From contig CABUDN010000001.1 of the NCBI GenBank assembly GCA_902490355.1, forward strand, positions 9,319 through 73,318: a stretch of DNA of 64,000 nucleotides. The letters are read 5' to 3'. This DNA comes from an uncultured Oscillibacter sp. (GTDB lineage: Bacteria; Bacillota; Clostridia; Oscillospirales; Oscillospiraceae). Numbering within the stretch: position 1 is the stretch's first letter; each line of letters starts with the position of its first letter. The position numbers and the translations under genes were made by a program. Below are positions 42,149-51,052 of the stretch, in pieces. Below the pieces are notes generated by a model. The model ran no database searches and was not told where the DNA came from. It saw only the letters and a list, made by a program, of their open reading frames with translations.

Positions 42149-43294
42149 TCAGCGGTCAATGGGAACCCAGACATTGCCCTGGCGGTTGCTCTCCAGGCAG
42201 GCCTCCACAAAGGCCAGTCCGTCGGCGCCGTCGGAAATGGTGGGATAGTCAATGAGGTCCGGGGTAAAGGTCCCGTCCGCCTTGGCCCGCACGCACTGGG
42301 CAAAGCTGCGGTACAGGTTGCCCATGGCCTCCAGCCAGCCCTCGCCGTGACCGGCGGGCAGGCGGCCGTACTGGGCAGCCTTGGGCGTCACGGCCCCATA
42401 GCCCCGGTGGATTTCCCGGATGGTGCCGTCGTTGTCAATGACGGTGATCTTCTCCGGCGTCTCCTGGAACCAGAGGATGGTCCCCTTGCTGCCGTATACC
42501 CGCAGGCGCAGGCTGTTGTCCGCGCCGATGGCCACCTGGCTGGTCCAGTAAATGCCGGAGGCGCCGTTGGTATACTCCACCAGCACGGAGTCGTTGTCGT
42601 CCAGTACCCGGCCGGGCACGATGACGTCCATCTTGGCCAGGACCCGGCGGATCTTCAACCCCGTCACATCCGCCACGATGTTTTCCACATGGGTGCCCAG
42701 ATCGCCCAGGCAGTTGACGCCGCCGGAGCGGGCCGGATCGCAGCGCCACTCGCCCTGCTTTCCGCCGTGGTCGTCCTCATGGGCCAGCCACCCCTGGGGG
42801 TACTCCGCCATGACGGCCCGAACTTCGCCGATGGCCCCGGAGGCCACCAGATCCCGGGCATACTTGGTGGTCACATGGCCGGTATAGGTGTAGGTCACCA
42901 TGAAGAGAAGCCCCTTCTCCTTGGCCAACGCTTCCAGTTCCGCCGCCTGGGCATAGGTGACGGTCACCGGTTTATCGCAGGAAACATGGATGCCCGCGTT
43001 CAAAAAGGCCTTGCAGATCTCATAGTGGGAGACATTGGGCGTCACCACCACCACAAAGTCGATGCCGTCCTCCCGGGCCGCTTCCTTCTCCGCCATCTCC
43101 CGATAATCGGCGTAGCAGCGGGCCGGGTCCACTCCCAGCTCCTGAGCCGTCTGCCGGGACTTTTCCGGATGGGAGGAGAAGACACCGGCCACCAGCTGCG
43201 CAGTGCTGTCCAGAGCAATGGCCCGGCGGTGGGCATCCCCGATAAAGGACCCGGGGCCGCCGCCTACCATTCCATAACGCAGAACCTTGTTCAT
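42149..43294 (-). CDS. Gfo/Idh/MocA family oxidoreductase
   Basis: 381 aa NAD(P)-dependent sugar/inositol dehydrogenase family. ATG at 43294 with AAAGGAG 9 nt upstream (the frame opens at 43360 without ribosome site). N-terminal YGMVGGGPGSFIGDAH dinucleotide fold, the family motif HVSCDKPVT with catalytic Lys, and C-terminal GRLPAGHGEGW. The GxFIGxxHR opening resembles members acting on bulky or glycoside-type sugars. First gene of the minus-strand operon; AraC regulator divergent. Confidence 0.92.
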   Translation of the reverse strand: MNKVLRYGMVGGGPGSFIGDAHRRAIALDSTAQLVAGVFSSHPEKSRQTAQELGVDPARCYADYREMAEKEAAREDGIDFVVVVTPNVSHYEICKAFLNAGIHVSCDKPVTVTYAQAAELEALAKEKGLLFMVTYTYTGHVTTKYARDLVASGAIGEVRAVMAEYPQGWLAHEDDHGGKQGEWRCDPARSGGVNCLGDLGTHVENIVADVTGLKIRRVLAKMDVIVPGRVLDDNDSVLVEYTNGASGIYWTSQVAIGADNSLRLRVYGSKGTILWFQETPEKITVIDNDGTIREIHRGYGAVTPKAAQYGRLPAGHGEGWLEAMGNLYRSFAQCVRAKADGTFTPDLIDYPTISDGADGLAFVEACLESNRQGNVWVPIDR

Positions 43295-43435
43295 TTTGAC
43301 ATACTCCTTTCTGCTTTTTCGCCTCCGGGTTGGTTGCTTTTCATAGCTGCATCGTACCATGGAGCGATGAAATCCGCTCCCACAAAGTTGCCGAAATCAG
43401 GTGACAAATTTGCGGTTTTGGAGTATGCTGATGCC

Positions 43436-44371
43436 ATGAAGTACGAATATGAATTGATCTCCCATGACTATATCCGCGGCTTTCATCTCTTTTTAGTTCG
43501 CATTTTATACAGAACGCCCCATCTGCACCGGGAATTTGAGGTGAATTTGATTCTGGAAGGAACGGTGGAAATTCGATCCCAGGGGGCGTCCTATCACGCC
43601 GGGGAAGGGGACTTCTTTGTCTTTGACCCCTATCAGCCCCATGAGCTCCAGGCTCTGGAGAGCTCCGTGCTGATTCTCTCCATCCAGATTTCGCCCGCTT
43701 TCTTCAGCGGGTACTTTCCGCAGATGGAATCCGTCCGCTTCGGCACCGAGATGTTTCACCGGACCGCCTCCCCCCGGCACCAGGCCATTTATCGGGAAAT
43801 CCTGGAAACCACCCGGGACTACTGCCGAAAATCCCCCTTTTATGAGCTGGACTGCGCCCGCAGTCTCAACGCGCTGTTCCGACATCTGCTGGATGTATCG
43901 GCATACACCATCGTATCCGAGGCAGACCGCCCCGCCCAGCGCACCCGGCAGGAGCGGGTACGGTATCTGGCGGAACGGATCGAGGCGGGCTTTTGTGAAA
44001 AACTGCTGCTGGGAGACCTGGCCCGGGAGCTGGGCGTCAACGTTTACTACCTCTCCCATTTTTTCCGGGAGCAATTCGGGCTTTCTTTCCAGGAGTATGT
44101 GGGCAAGCTGCGGTGTGAAAAAGCCCGCCGGGAACTGCTTCTGACCGATCGCTCCTTGCTGGACATCAGCCTTGCCTGCGGGTTCTCCAGTCCCAAATAC
44201 TTTCAGCGTGCCTTTGCCCGGCAATACGGCGCCGCGCCCCGGGAATACCGCCGCCTGGCCCCGCGGGAATCCGAAGCCCGGCAAACTCCCGGCGTGCTGA
44301 CCTCACAGGAGTTTCTTTCCGATGAGCAGAGTCTTTCCATTGTGCAGCAGCTGTTGAAACCAGCCACATAA
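43436..44371 (+). CDS. AraC family transcriptional regulator
   Basis: 311 aa: N-terminal cupin-like sugar-sensing domain (HLHREFEVNLILEGTVEI, YHAGEGDFFVFDPYQPH) and C-terminal double helix-turn-helix (about 195-300: LLLGDLARELGVNVYYLSHFF, LLDISLACGFSSPKYFQRAF). ATG at 43436 is the first in-frame start after the divergent promoter region; GGAG lies 12 nt upstream, so GCC-ATG context is not ideal. Most likely an activator of the divergent Gfo/Idh operon. Confidence 0.9.
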   Translation: MKYEYELISHDYIRGFHLFLVRILYRTPHLHREFEVNLILEGTVEIRSQGASYHAGEGDFFVFDPYQPHELQALESSVLILSIQISPAFFSGYFPQMESVRFGTEMFHRTASPRHQAIYREILETTRDYCRKSPFYELDCARSLNALFRHLLDVSAYTIVSEADRPAQRTRQERVRYLAERIEAGFCEKLLLGDLARELGVNVYYLSHFFREQFGLSFQEYVGKLRCEKARRELLLTDRSLLDISLACGFSSPKYFQRAFARQYGAAPREYRRLAPRESEARQTPGVLTSQEFLSDEQSLSIVQQLLKPAT

Positions 44372-44464
44372 TCACACCGGAACCCGGCCGCTGTGACCCG
44401 TTTCCCTCCGGGGCAGGTTCCAGTGGACTGGTCATGCCCGTTAACAGCTCTTGCCCTATACATC

Positions 44465-44499
44465 AGCAGGCCCTCCGGCGCATTGCCGGAGGGCCTGCT
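44465..44499 (+). terminator. Terminator after the AraC gene
   Basis: Perfect 15-bp stem AGCAGGCCCTCCGGC/GCCGGAGGGCCTGCT, loop GCATT, then TTTTAC. No gene is seen in 44372-44557 otherwise. Confidence 0.92.
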
Positions 44500-44557
44500 T
44501 TTTACAAACTGCGGCACCATTGCCCAGTGCTTCTCCCTGTGTTCGTACCCGTATTTT

Positions 44558-46396
44558 TCAGGCAGCGGCTGTGCGTGTGCTGCTGTCAATCGCCCCGGAA
44601 TTCTCAGGTGCTTCGAAGCATGCCGCCTGGCAGATTTCCTGATCCAGGTATTCCTCCAGCCCCCGCGTCAGCTCCGCCAGGGACTCCGGCTCCAGCATAT
44701 TGCGCAGTCCCGCAGCTTCCACCGCTCCCACATATCCCTGCGTGTCCGTCTGCGCCACCAAATCCAGATAAATTTCCGTGCCCTGGTCAAAATCCTTCCA
44801 GGACCGCAGCAGCAGCTCCAGCGCGTTGGCCGCAGACGTTCCATAGCTGACATAGTAGCAGGGGCTTCCAAACAAATGCGGAACCAGCTCCCAGCCATAG
44901 GTCGTCTGTGCAAAATCGGACGTCTCTCCGCTGCGCACGCACAGCTCATGGTAATATGCGTTGAGCTGATCCAGCGTCAGGTCCTGATCGGTGTACGCTT
45001 TGAGCTCAAAGGCGCCCAGCCGGGCGGCATCCATGATGGCTCCCAGCAGATTGTACACCTCTATCCAGCGCAGGGCGGCGGCATATTCCGGCCCCACCAG
45101 CTCCCGGGCAAAGGAGAGATACAGCGTCTCCAGGCCCTGCGAGGCAATCTCCGCGCTGTCTATGCAGGACGCGAGGTTGGGTGCCAGACAGTCATCGGCA
45201 AAATGGCCGAACTCATGTACCAGCGTGAACGGGTCCAAGTTATCCGGACTCAGATACACCAGAGCCGACTGATAGGCCGGAAGATCAATGGTATAGGCCT
45301 CCTGGGACTTGCTGTCCAGGACTTCCGCATCCAGGAGTCCATTGTCCAGCATATAGGCAAACACGTCCGCCAGATCCTGAGAAATTTTCCCCAGGCAGGG
45401 CTGGACCATGTCCACCAGCTCCTGCTCCGTCCGGCCGTACAGCAGGCCATCCACGGCCGCCAGGTCCAGCGCCGGATCATGGCCCGCTTCCCTCCAGCTT
45501 GCAACCAGAGGCGTCATTTGCTCCATCGCCGCCCGGCAAAACGCCAACGCCTGTTCCGGCGTGTAGTCCCGGCCATAGAGATTGGGATAGGCATAAGCCG
45601 CATAATTCTCGTAGCCCAGGCTCCGGGCAAACTCGTTGCGCAGCTTCACCAATTCCAGATACACACCGCCCAGCTCCGCGTTGGTTTCGGCGCACAGCGT
45701 TTCGTGAAGCCGCCGGTAGTCCGCTTCGGACAGCGTTCCGTCCGCATAGGCCGCAAGCAGGGAGCTTTCCTGATAGGTCACACCCCGATCCGTCACCGTG
45801 CAGCGCTCCTCACGGGTTCCCAGCATCCGCTGGTAAGTATGGACCAGCTCCGTCTCCCGGTCCAGCATGTCCAGCTGTTCCTGGGTATAGGCAGGCGGCA
45901 TCTGCTCTTCGCCGTCATCCCCCAGATAAGCCCGCACCTCCGGTCCGGGATTGGTCTGCAGCAGGTCCTGCCGGGCCTGTGCATAAAGTCCGAACGCCCG
46001 GTTGGCCGCGCTGTTCCAGGCCGCGTGCAGCTCCCCGAAACGCTCTACCTCCCGGGAGGAGGCCCATTGGGCAAAGGCCTGATCGGTCTGGATCTGGATG
46101 AGCGTTTGTTCCGCCTGATTCAATCGGTCCAAAAGCTCCCGCGTTCCCGCCCGGCCGCGGGCAGCCTGCACCAGCTGCGCAAGCTGCGTATCCAGACTTT
46201 GGAGCGATTGCTCCGGATCCCGGTCCTGCCAGTCGGTAAACGCCTGGGCGGGAACGTCCATAGGCCATTGGGAAAACCGTCCCGCCTTCCGTCCAAAGCC
46301 CGGTCCCCATAACACCCCGTCCAGCACAATTGCTGCCAGTACCGCCAGGGCCAGCAGGGAAGTCCGCAGAGGTTGCGTCAGTCTCTTCATGGGCAT
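44558..46396 (-). CDS. Membrane-anchored M3-type (oligoendopeptidase-like) zinc peptidase
   Basis: 612 aa. N-terminal membrane anchor (about residues 10-30) places the enzyme outside the membrane. Long helical region, then the thermolysin-like zinc site HEFGH (394-398) and a downstream ligand Glu in DSAEIASQGLE (about 416). Architecture matches the M3/PepF-like group, although those are usually cytoplasmic and unanchored. Single-gene unit with a strong promoter. Likely trims extracellular peptides; substrate unknown. Confidence 0.87.
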   Translation of the reverse strand: MPMKRLTQPLRTSLLALAVLAAIVLDGVLWGPGFGRKAGRFSQWPMDVPAQAFTDWQDRDPEQSLQSLDTQLAQLVQAARGRAGTRELLDRLNQAEQTLIQIQTDQAFAQWASSREVERFGELHAAWNSAANRAFGLYAQARQDLLQTNPGPEVRAYLGDDGEEQMPPAYTQEQLDMLDRETELVHTYQRMLGTREERCTVTDRGVTYQESSLLAAYADGTLSEADYRRLHETLCAETNAELGGVYLELVKLRNEFARSLGYENYAAYAYPNLYGRDYTPEQALAFCRAAMEQMTPLVASWREAGHDPALDLAAVDGLLYGRTEQELVDMVQPCLGKISQDLADVFAYMLDNGLLDAEVLDSKSQEAYTIDLPAYQSALVYLSPDNLDPFTLVHEFGHFADDCLAPNLASCIDSAEIASQGLETLYLSFARELVGPEYAAALRWIEVYNLLGAIMDAARLGAFELKAYTDQDLTLDQLNAYYHELCVRSGETSDFAQTTYGWELVPHLFGSPCYYVSYGTSAANALELLLRSWKDFDQGTEIYLDLVAQTDTQGYVGAVEAAGLRNMLEPESLAELTRGLEEYLDQEICQAACFEAPENSGAIDSSTRTAAA

Positions 46397-46459
46397 ATCT
46401 CCTTATTGATCTGCGCATCGGCGCAGGATTTTTCGCCGGTGATGCGGAAATTGGCCCTC

Positions 46460-46488
46460 ATTGTACTGGCTGCGCATTTCCTTTGCAA
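46460..46488 (-). promoter_or_regulatory. Promoter of the M3-type peptidase gene
   Basis: Minus strand: TTGCAA (46483-46488), 17-bp spacer, TACAAT (46460-46465). Confidence 0.7.
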
Positions 46489-46580
46489 CCCTATTTTTGC
46501 CGTGAATTTGTAACACTTCCCAAACTTTGGAATCTTCTTGCAGGAATCAGGCCCTCATGCGTTCCTCTCCCAGAGCACAC

Positions 46581-46615
46581 AGTCTCCGCCGGAAGTTTCT
46601 CTTCCGGCGGAGACT
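46581..46615. terminator. Perfect hairpin downstream of the sulfatase-maturating enzyme gene
   Basis: 15-bp stem AGTCTCCGCCGGAAG / CTTCCGGCGGAGACT with loop TTTCT. The T-run is poor on the minus strand, so termination there may need help; nothing else is in 46489-46640. Confidence 0.65.
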
Positions 46616-46640
46616 GCATGCTTTTGATTCTGCTGATTGC

Positions 46641-47768
46641 TTACGGCCGCCGTCCCATTTGAATCATGGCCGCAGCCTGACGCAGTGCCTGTCCGCGCTG
46701 CGCAAAAAACATCCGATAGGCCTGACAGTAATAATTCCGGTCCACCAGGCCCTCCGGCGTCACCAGCCGGTCCCGGCGGCAGCCGTTGCGGCACAGCATA
46801 TACGCGCCGCACTCCCGGCAGGCCTGGGGAACCCGCCGGGACTCCTCCCGGAACCGGCAGGCCGCCTCACTCTGCTCCATCTGAGCAAAGCTCTCCCGGC
46901 CCACCGTTCCCATCCGCCAGTCATCCAGCACATAAAAATCGCAGGGATAGACGCCGCCGTCTCCCTCCACGACGAACTGGACCGAACAGCTGCCCCGCAT
47001 GCTGCACGCCTCCGGCGGCTGCCCCAGCAGCATGCCGATCCAGTTATCCAGATGCCGGATGCTGACATACTCTCCCTTCTGCAGATCCTGAAACCAGAGA
47101 TCAAACAATCGGCACAAAAATGCTCCATACCCCTCGGCAGACAGGTGATACTGCTCCTGCCCCCGCTCCTGGTCCAACGGCTCCAGGCAGGGAATAAACT
47201 GCAGCCACCGAAAGCCCTGGCGCCGGAAAAACCGGTAGATCTGCTCCACAGACCGGGCGGTTTGTCCCGTTACCACACAGAGGATATTGTACTCCGCTCC
47301 GGCTTTTTCCAGCATGCGTGCCGCCCGCATGACCTGGTTAAATGTACCCTTTCCCGCCGTGTCCCGGCGGTTGCGGTTGTGGATCTCCGCCGGGCCGTCC
47401 AGAGACAGCCCTACGAGAAAATGATTCTGTGCCAGAAAGCGCGCCCATTCCTCATCCACACACAGTCCGTTGGTCTGGATGGCATTGCAGACCCGAACGC
47501 CGGGCTTGCGGTAACGCTCCTCCAGTTCCAGAACGCCCCGGTAAAAATCCAGCCCCGCCAATGTCGGCTCTCCGCCCTGGAAGCCAAACGCGCAGGTCCC
47601 TTCGGCATAATCCATGGCCGCGGCCACGATCCGCTCCATGGTCTCCAGCGACACCATCCCCTGGCAGGCTTGCCGGCGGTGGTCCGCCACATCCCGATAA
47701 AAGCAGTACTGGCAGTACATATTGCAGGCGGAGGAGGCAGGTTTGATGAGTACATTGACAGCAGGCAT
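46641..47768 (-). CDS. Anaerobic sulfatase-maturating enzyme (radical SAM/SPASM)
   Basis: Converts the active-site Cys (or Ser) of sulfatases to formylglycine without oxygen, using SAM and releasing 5'-deoxyadenosine. 375 aa, the usual length. Radical SAM cluster CNMYCQYC (Cys 15, 19, 22), GGEPTLAG, and a SPASM domain with CSVQFVVEGDGGVYPCDFY and CRECGAYMLCRNGC for two auxiliary clusters. The aspartate-containing QFIPCLEP region is also typical. A matching CxPxR sulfatase lies at 55791. AAAAGGAG 6 nt before ATG. Divergent from the deaminase gene. Confidence 0.92.
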   Translation of the reverse strand: MPAVNVLIKPASSACNMYCQYCFYRDVADHRRQACQGMVSLETMERIVAAAMDYAEGTCAFGFQGGEPTLAGLDFYRGVLELEERYRKPGVRVCNAIQTNGLCVDEEWARFLAQNHFLVGLSLDGPAEIHNRNRRDTAGKGTFNQVMRAARMLEKAGAEYNILCVVTGQTARSVEQIYRFFRRQGFRWLQFIPCLEPLDQERGQEQYHLSAEGYGAFLCRLFDLWFQDLQKGEYVSIRHLDNWIGMLLGQPPEACSMRGSCSVQFVVEGDGGVYPCDFYVLDDWRMGTVGRESFAQMEQSEAACRFREESRRVPQACRECGAYMLCRNGCRRDRLVTPEGLVDRNYYCQAYRMFFAQRGQALRQAAAMIQMGRRP

Positions 47769-47938
47769 ACGCTTCTCCTTTTAAACCCTTTTGCCGGACA
47801 CGGCGGCTTTTTATCCGCGCCGGCTCCTGATGGCTTCATCATACCATATTGCCATTCGGCCGAACAGGACAAATGACGCCTTTGCCGCAGATTTCTCCCC
47901 CGGCGGCCCCGGGCCGTCCGTTCCCCGCGCAACGCCCC

Positions 47939-47968
47939 TTGACCGAAATTCGCCGCGTATGATAGGAT
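47939..47968 (+). promoter_or_regulatory. Predicted promoter of the deaminase-PNP-crp operon
   Basis: TTGACC (47939-47944), 18-bp spacer, TAGGAT (47963-47968); TATGAT overlaps just upstream. A divergent minus-strand candidate (TTGTCC-18-TATGGT) lies near 47840-47870 for the sulfatase-maturating enzyme gene. The 243-bp region has no gene. Confidence 0.5.
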
Positions 47969-48011
47969 AGACGATAAATGAATCCTGTTCCGGCCGGAGC
48001 AGGAGGAAAGG

Positions 48012-49316
48012 ATGGAACCCGAAATGCTTTTTGCCAATATCGGAATTCTGGACGACACGCTCCACTATCAGGCAAACCGCTTTGTGGGAGTGCGGGACGG
48101 CAAAATCGCCTGCATCTGCGACACGGAGCCGCAGGAGGACTTCGGCGAGCGGTATGACGGCACCGGCAAACTGCTGATGCCCGGTTTTTACAATGCCCAC
48201 AGCCATTCGGCCATGACGCTTCTGCGCGGGTATGCGGAAGATCTGTCCCTGTCCGACTGGCTGAATAAAAAGGTATTTCCCTTTGAGGCCCGGCTCACAG
48301 ACGAGGATATCTACAACGGCACTCTGCTGGCCATGGCGGAAATGCTGCGCTTCGGCGTGGTTTCCACCACCGATATGTATTTCGGGGGAGAGGCCAACAG
48401 CCGGGCGGTGCTGGAAGCGGGCGCCAAGATGAATCTGAGCCTGGCGGTGACCTGCTTTGACGACCGTGCCGCCCATGAGCTGCCCCAGTATCAGGAAACC
48501 CTGGGCATGCTGGATTCCTTCCACAACGCCGGAGACGGCCGTCTGAAGCTGGACCTGGCCATTCATGCCGAATATACGTCCACGCCCAAAGTAGCGGCCG
48601 GAATGGCCGAACTGGCCGCCCGGACGGGACTGCGGATGCATCTGCACCTCTCCGAGACCCGGGATGAACAGGAGGCCTGCAAAGCCCGCCACGGCGGAAA
48701 AACCCCTGCCCGCTACTTCTATGACCTGGGCGTCTTTGACGCCCCCACCACCGCGGCCCACTGCGTCTGGCTGGAAGGGGAGGACTTCTCGCTTTTGCGG
48801 GAAAAAGGCGTCACCGTGGCCAGCTGCCCGGTCAGCAACCTGAAACTGGCCAGCGGCTTTTGCCCGGCGCCCCGCCTCCTTCAGGAAGGGGTATCCGTGG
48901 CCCTGGGCACCGACGGCGTGGCCAGCAACAACAATTTGAACCTGCTGGAAGAGGTCAAGCTGTTTGCCACCTTGTTCAAAGCCACCTCCGCAGACCCCAC
49001 CGCCATTTCCGCCCGGCAGGCCCTCTGGGCCGCCACACGGGCCGGTGCCCTGGCTCAGGGCCGGGAGGACTGCGGCCTCATGCGCACCGGAATGCGGGCG
49101 GATCTCATTGTGCTGGATCAGCGCCGGCGTCCTTATCTCCATCCCTGTCATGATATGGTGGGGAATGTGGTCTTTGCCGCCCAGGGCAGTGACGTGTGCC
49201 TGACCATGGTGGACGGGCGCGTGCTTTACCGGGACGGTGAATATACCACCATTGATCTGGAACGGGCGATCCGCAATGCGGAAACTTCCGCCCGCCGCAT
49301 CATCAGCGAACTATAA
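48012..49316 (+). CDS. MTA/SAH/5'-deoxyadenosine-type deaminase (amidohydrolase)
   Basis: Metal-dependent amidohydrolase that deaminates the adenine of methylthioadenosine, S-adenosylhomocysteine or 5'-deoxyadenosine, giving the inosine analog. 434 aa, normal for MtaD/DadD. Ligand motifs: NAHSHS (His 63, 65), HAEYTSTP, HLSETRDE, and LGTDGVASNNNLN with the catalytic Asp. AGGAGG 5 nt upstream of ATG. The downstream phosphorylase has the 6-oxopurine residues, exactly what a deaminated product needs. Chlorohydrolase-type relatives are the main alternative. Confidence 0.88.
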   Translation: MEPEMLFANIGILDDTLHYQANRFVGVRDGKIACICDTEPQEDFGERYDGTGKLLMPGFYNAHSHSAMTLLRGYAEDLSLSDWLNKKVFPFEARLTDEDIYNGTLLAMAEMLRFGVVSTTDMYFGGEANSRAVLEAGAKMNLSLAVTCFDDRAAHELPQYQETLGMLDSFHNAGDGRLKLDLAIHAEYTSTPKVAAGMAELAARTGLRMHLHLSETRDEQEACKARHGGKTPARYFYDLGVFDAPTTAAHCVWLEGEDFSLLREKGVTVASCPVSNLKLASGFCPAPRLLQEGVSVALGTDGVASNNNLNLLEEVKLFATLFKATSADPTAISARQALWAATRAGALAQGREDCGLMRTGMRADLIVLDQRRRPYLHPCHDMVGNVVFAAQGSDVCLTMVDGRVLYRDGEYTTIDLERAIRNAETSARRIISEL

Positions 49317-49330
49317 GGAGGAACCATCTG

Positions 49331-50155
49331 ATGGACTGCAATTACGTACAGGAAGCGGCGGAGTATGTCCGCGCACGCATTGGGGAAACACCCCGCATCG
49401 GCCTGATTCTGGGCTCCGGCCTGGGCGGCATTGCCGAGGTGATTGCCGACAAGCACGTCATCCCCTACGGTGAGATTCCGCACTTTGTCTGCTCCACCGC
49501 GCCGGGCCACAAGGGCCAGTTCGTGGCGGGCCGCTTCGGCGGAAAACCCGTCATCTGCATGCAGGGCCGCCTCCATTTCTACGAAGGCCACGCATTGTCC
49601 GATATCATTTTCCCCGTGCGGGTGATGAAGCAGCTGGGCGTGACATCCCTGATCGTGACCAATGCCGCCGGCGGCATCAACACCAGCTTCCAGGTGGGCG
49701 ACCTGATGCTCATTGAGGATCATATCAACTTCATGGGAACCAATCCCCTCATCGGTCCCAACGACGCGTCTTTCGGCCCCCGCTTCTGCGATATGACCTA
49801 TACGTATACGCCCGCTCTGCGCCAGGCTGCGCAGGAGGCCGCCCAGGCCTTGGGCCTCACGCTGCAAAAGGGTGTGTACCTGGGCTGCACCGGCCCCAGC
49901 TATGAAACGCCGGCGGAAATCCGGGCCTTCCGAACCCTGGGCGCCGACGCCGTGGGCATGTCCACCGTCCCGGAGGTCATCGCCGCCTCCCACTGCGGAC
50001 TGCAGGTGCTGGCGTTTTCTCTCATTACCAACATGGCCGCCGGCATTTTGGACCAGCCCCTGACGGAAGAGGAAGTCATCGACATTGGAAACCGCCGGGG
50101 ATCGGACCTGCAGCGTCTCATCACCCGAATCGTAACAGACTGTTCCGCGCTCTGA
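49331..50155 (+). CDS. Purine-nucleoside phosphorylase, trimeric PunA type
   Basis: Cleaves inosine/guanosine-type nucleosides with phosphate to base plus ribose 1-phosphate. 274 aa. LGSGLGGIAE phosphate loop, GRLHFYEGH, TNAAGGIN, GPSYETPAE and GMSTVPEV. The base-contact Glu (in YETPAE) and Asn (in ITNMAAG) are those of 6-oxopurine-specific enzymes, not the Asp of methylthioadenosine phosphorylases. So it should act after the deaminase upstream, on methylthioinosine or 5'-deoxyinosine as well as inosine. AGGAGG 9 nt before ATG; 14 nt after the deaminase. Confidence 0.92.
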   Translation: MDCNYVQEAAEYVRARIGETPRIGLILGSGLGGIAEVIADKHVIPYGEIPHFVCSTAPGHKGQFVAGRFGGKPVICMQGRLHFYEGHALSDIIFPVRVMKQLGVTSLIVTNAAGGINTSFQVGDLMLIEDHINFMGTNPLIGPNDASFGPRFCDMTYTYTPALRQAAQEAAQALGLTLQKGVYLGCTGPSYETPAEIRAFRTLGADAVGMSTVPEVIAASHCGLQVLAFSLITNMAAGILDQPLTEEEVIDIGNRRGSDLQRLITRIVTDCSAL

Positions 50156-50212
50156 TCCATCGCTTCGTCTGCTCCGGCGAAGTGCCGCAGATCCCGCGCC
50201 GTTGGATGCCTT

Positions 50213-50941
50213 TTGGTGAAAGGGGGAATTTTTCTGCACATCCGCGATTATATGAAGTACCGCCCCCGGGTGGCCGAACTGCTCAGCGAGCTTCCGGACG
50301 AGCTTCTCGACACCATCCTCATCCGCCACTACAAAGCCGATGACATCATCATCTCCCGCTGTGAGCACAATGCGGATACCTATCTCATTCTCAGCGGCGT
50401 GTGCTGCTCCACCTGCAACTTCATCAGCGGCGAGCGGGTCTGGTACCGCAGGGCCACGGTGGACGATGTGTTCGGCGTTCTGGGCATGTTTGAACAGCAT
50501 CATTCGTTCAGCGCCACCATCTTTGCAAAGACCAATGCCACGCTGGCCATGATTCCCGCCGCCACCATGCAGCAGTGCTTTGCCCGCTACCCCCGCTTCA
50601 CGCTGGAGCTTTCCCAGCGGGCGCTCAACCGCCTGAACTTTGAGCTGTGGCGGATTTCCGAGTGCAACGCCTACCCGCCCTACGCCGGTACGATCACCTA
50701 TCTGATCTACGCCTATGAGTTCTATGTCCGCACCTACTCTCCGGGCTTTCAGGGGCCGGTGAAGATCATCGAAAAGCGGCAGGAAATCGCCCATTATATC
50801 GGCATCACCGTGCGGACGCTGCAGAGGATTCTGCCCATCATCCGGGAAGAGGGCCTCATTGAGATCCGGCGGGAGAGCATCTATATCGACCGGGAACACT
50901 ACGAGCGGCTCAAACAGCGCAAATCGGAATATTTTCACTGA
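50213..50941 (+). CDS. Crp/Fnr family transcriptional regulator, cysteine-rich
   Basis: N-terminal cyclic-nucleotide-binding-like barrel and C-terminal winged helix (EKRQEIAHYIGITVRTLQRI, then the wing). About 242 aa at most. The start is unclear: TTG 50213 lacks a site, CTG 50234 has AAGGGGG 8 nt upstream, and ATG 50252 (MKYRPRV) is far from it. Counting from that ATG, cysteines at 37, 51, 52 and 55 could bind a cluster or sense redox. Third gene of the deaminase/PNP operon; a perfect palindrome at the next operon's promoter is its probable site. Confidence 0.87.
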   Translation: MVKGGIFLHIRDYMKYRPRVAELLSELPDELLDTILIRHYKADDIIISRCEHNADTYLILSGVCCSTCNFISGERVWYRRATVDDVFGVLGMFEQHHSFSATIFAKTNATLAMIPAATMQQCFARYPRFTLELSQRALNRLNFELWRISECNAYPPYAGTITYLIYAYEFYVRTYSPGFQGPVKIIEKRQEIAHYIGITVRTLQRILPIIREEGLIEIRRESIYIDREHYERLKQRKSEYFH

Positions 50942-50944
50942 AAA

Positions 50945-50982
50945 GCGGGCTTTCCTCCCCTGACAACGGGAAGAAAGCCCAC
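50945..50982 (+). terminator. Terminator after the crp/fnr-type gene
   Basis: Stem GCGGGCTTTCCTCCC / GGGAAGAAAGCCCAC with two mismatches, then TTTTTG. Confidence 0.85.
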
Positions 50983-51017
50983 TTTTTGTTTGTAAAAATA
51001 GGTACGATCTTTCTGTG

Positions 51018-51035
51018 ATGCGACATTTGTCGCAT
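51018..51035. promoter_or_regulatory. Perfect 18-bp palindrome, candidate Crp/Fnr activation site
   Basis: ATGCGACAT/TTGTCGCAT-type symmetry: ATGCGACATTTGTCGCAT is fully self-complementary apart from its central TT. Its centre (51026.5) is 41.5 bp upstream of the start inferred from the -10 at 51056, the classic class II activator position. Confidence 0.7.
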
Positions 51036-51052
51036 TCTGCCTTTGATCTGCA

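Noticed and set aside
46641..47768. Radical SAM/SPASM enzyme as maturase for the micropeptides
   Set aside because: It is about 40 kb away, of standard sulfatase-maturase type, and a matching CxPxR sulfatase is encoded nearby; five of the six peptides have no cysteine.
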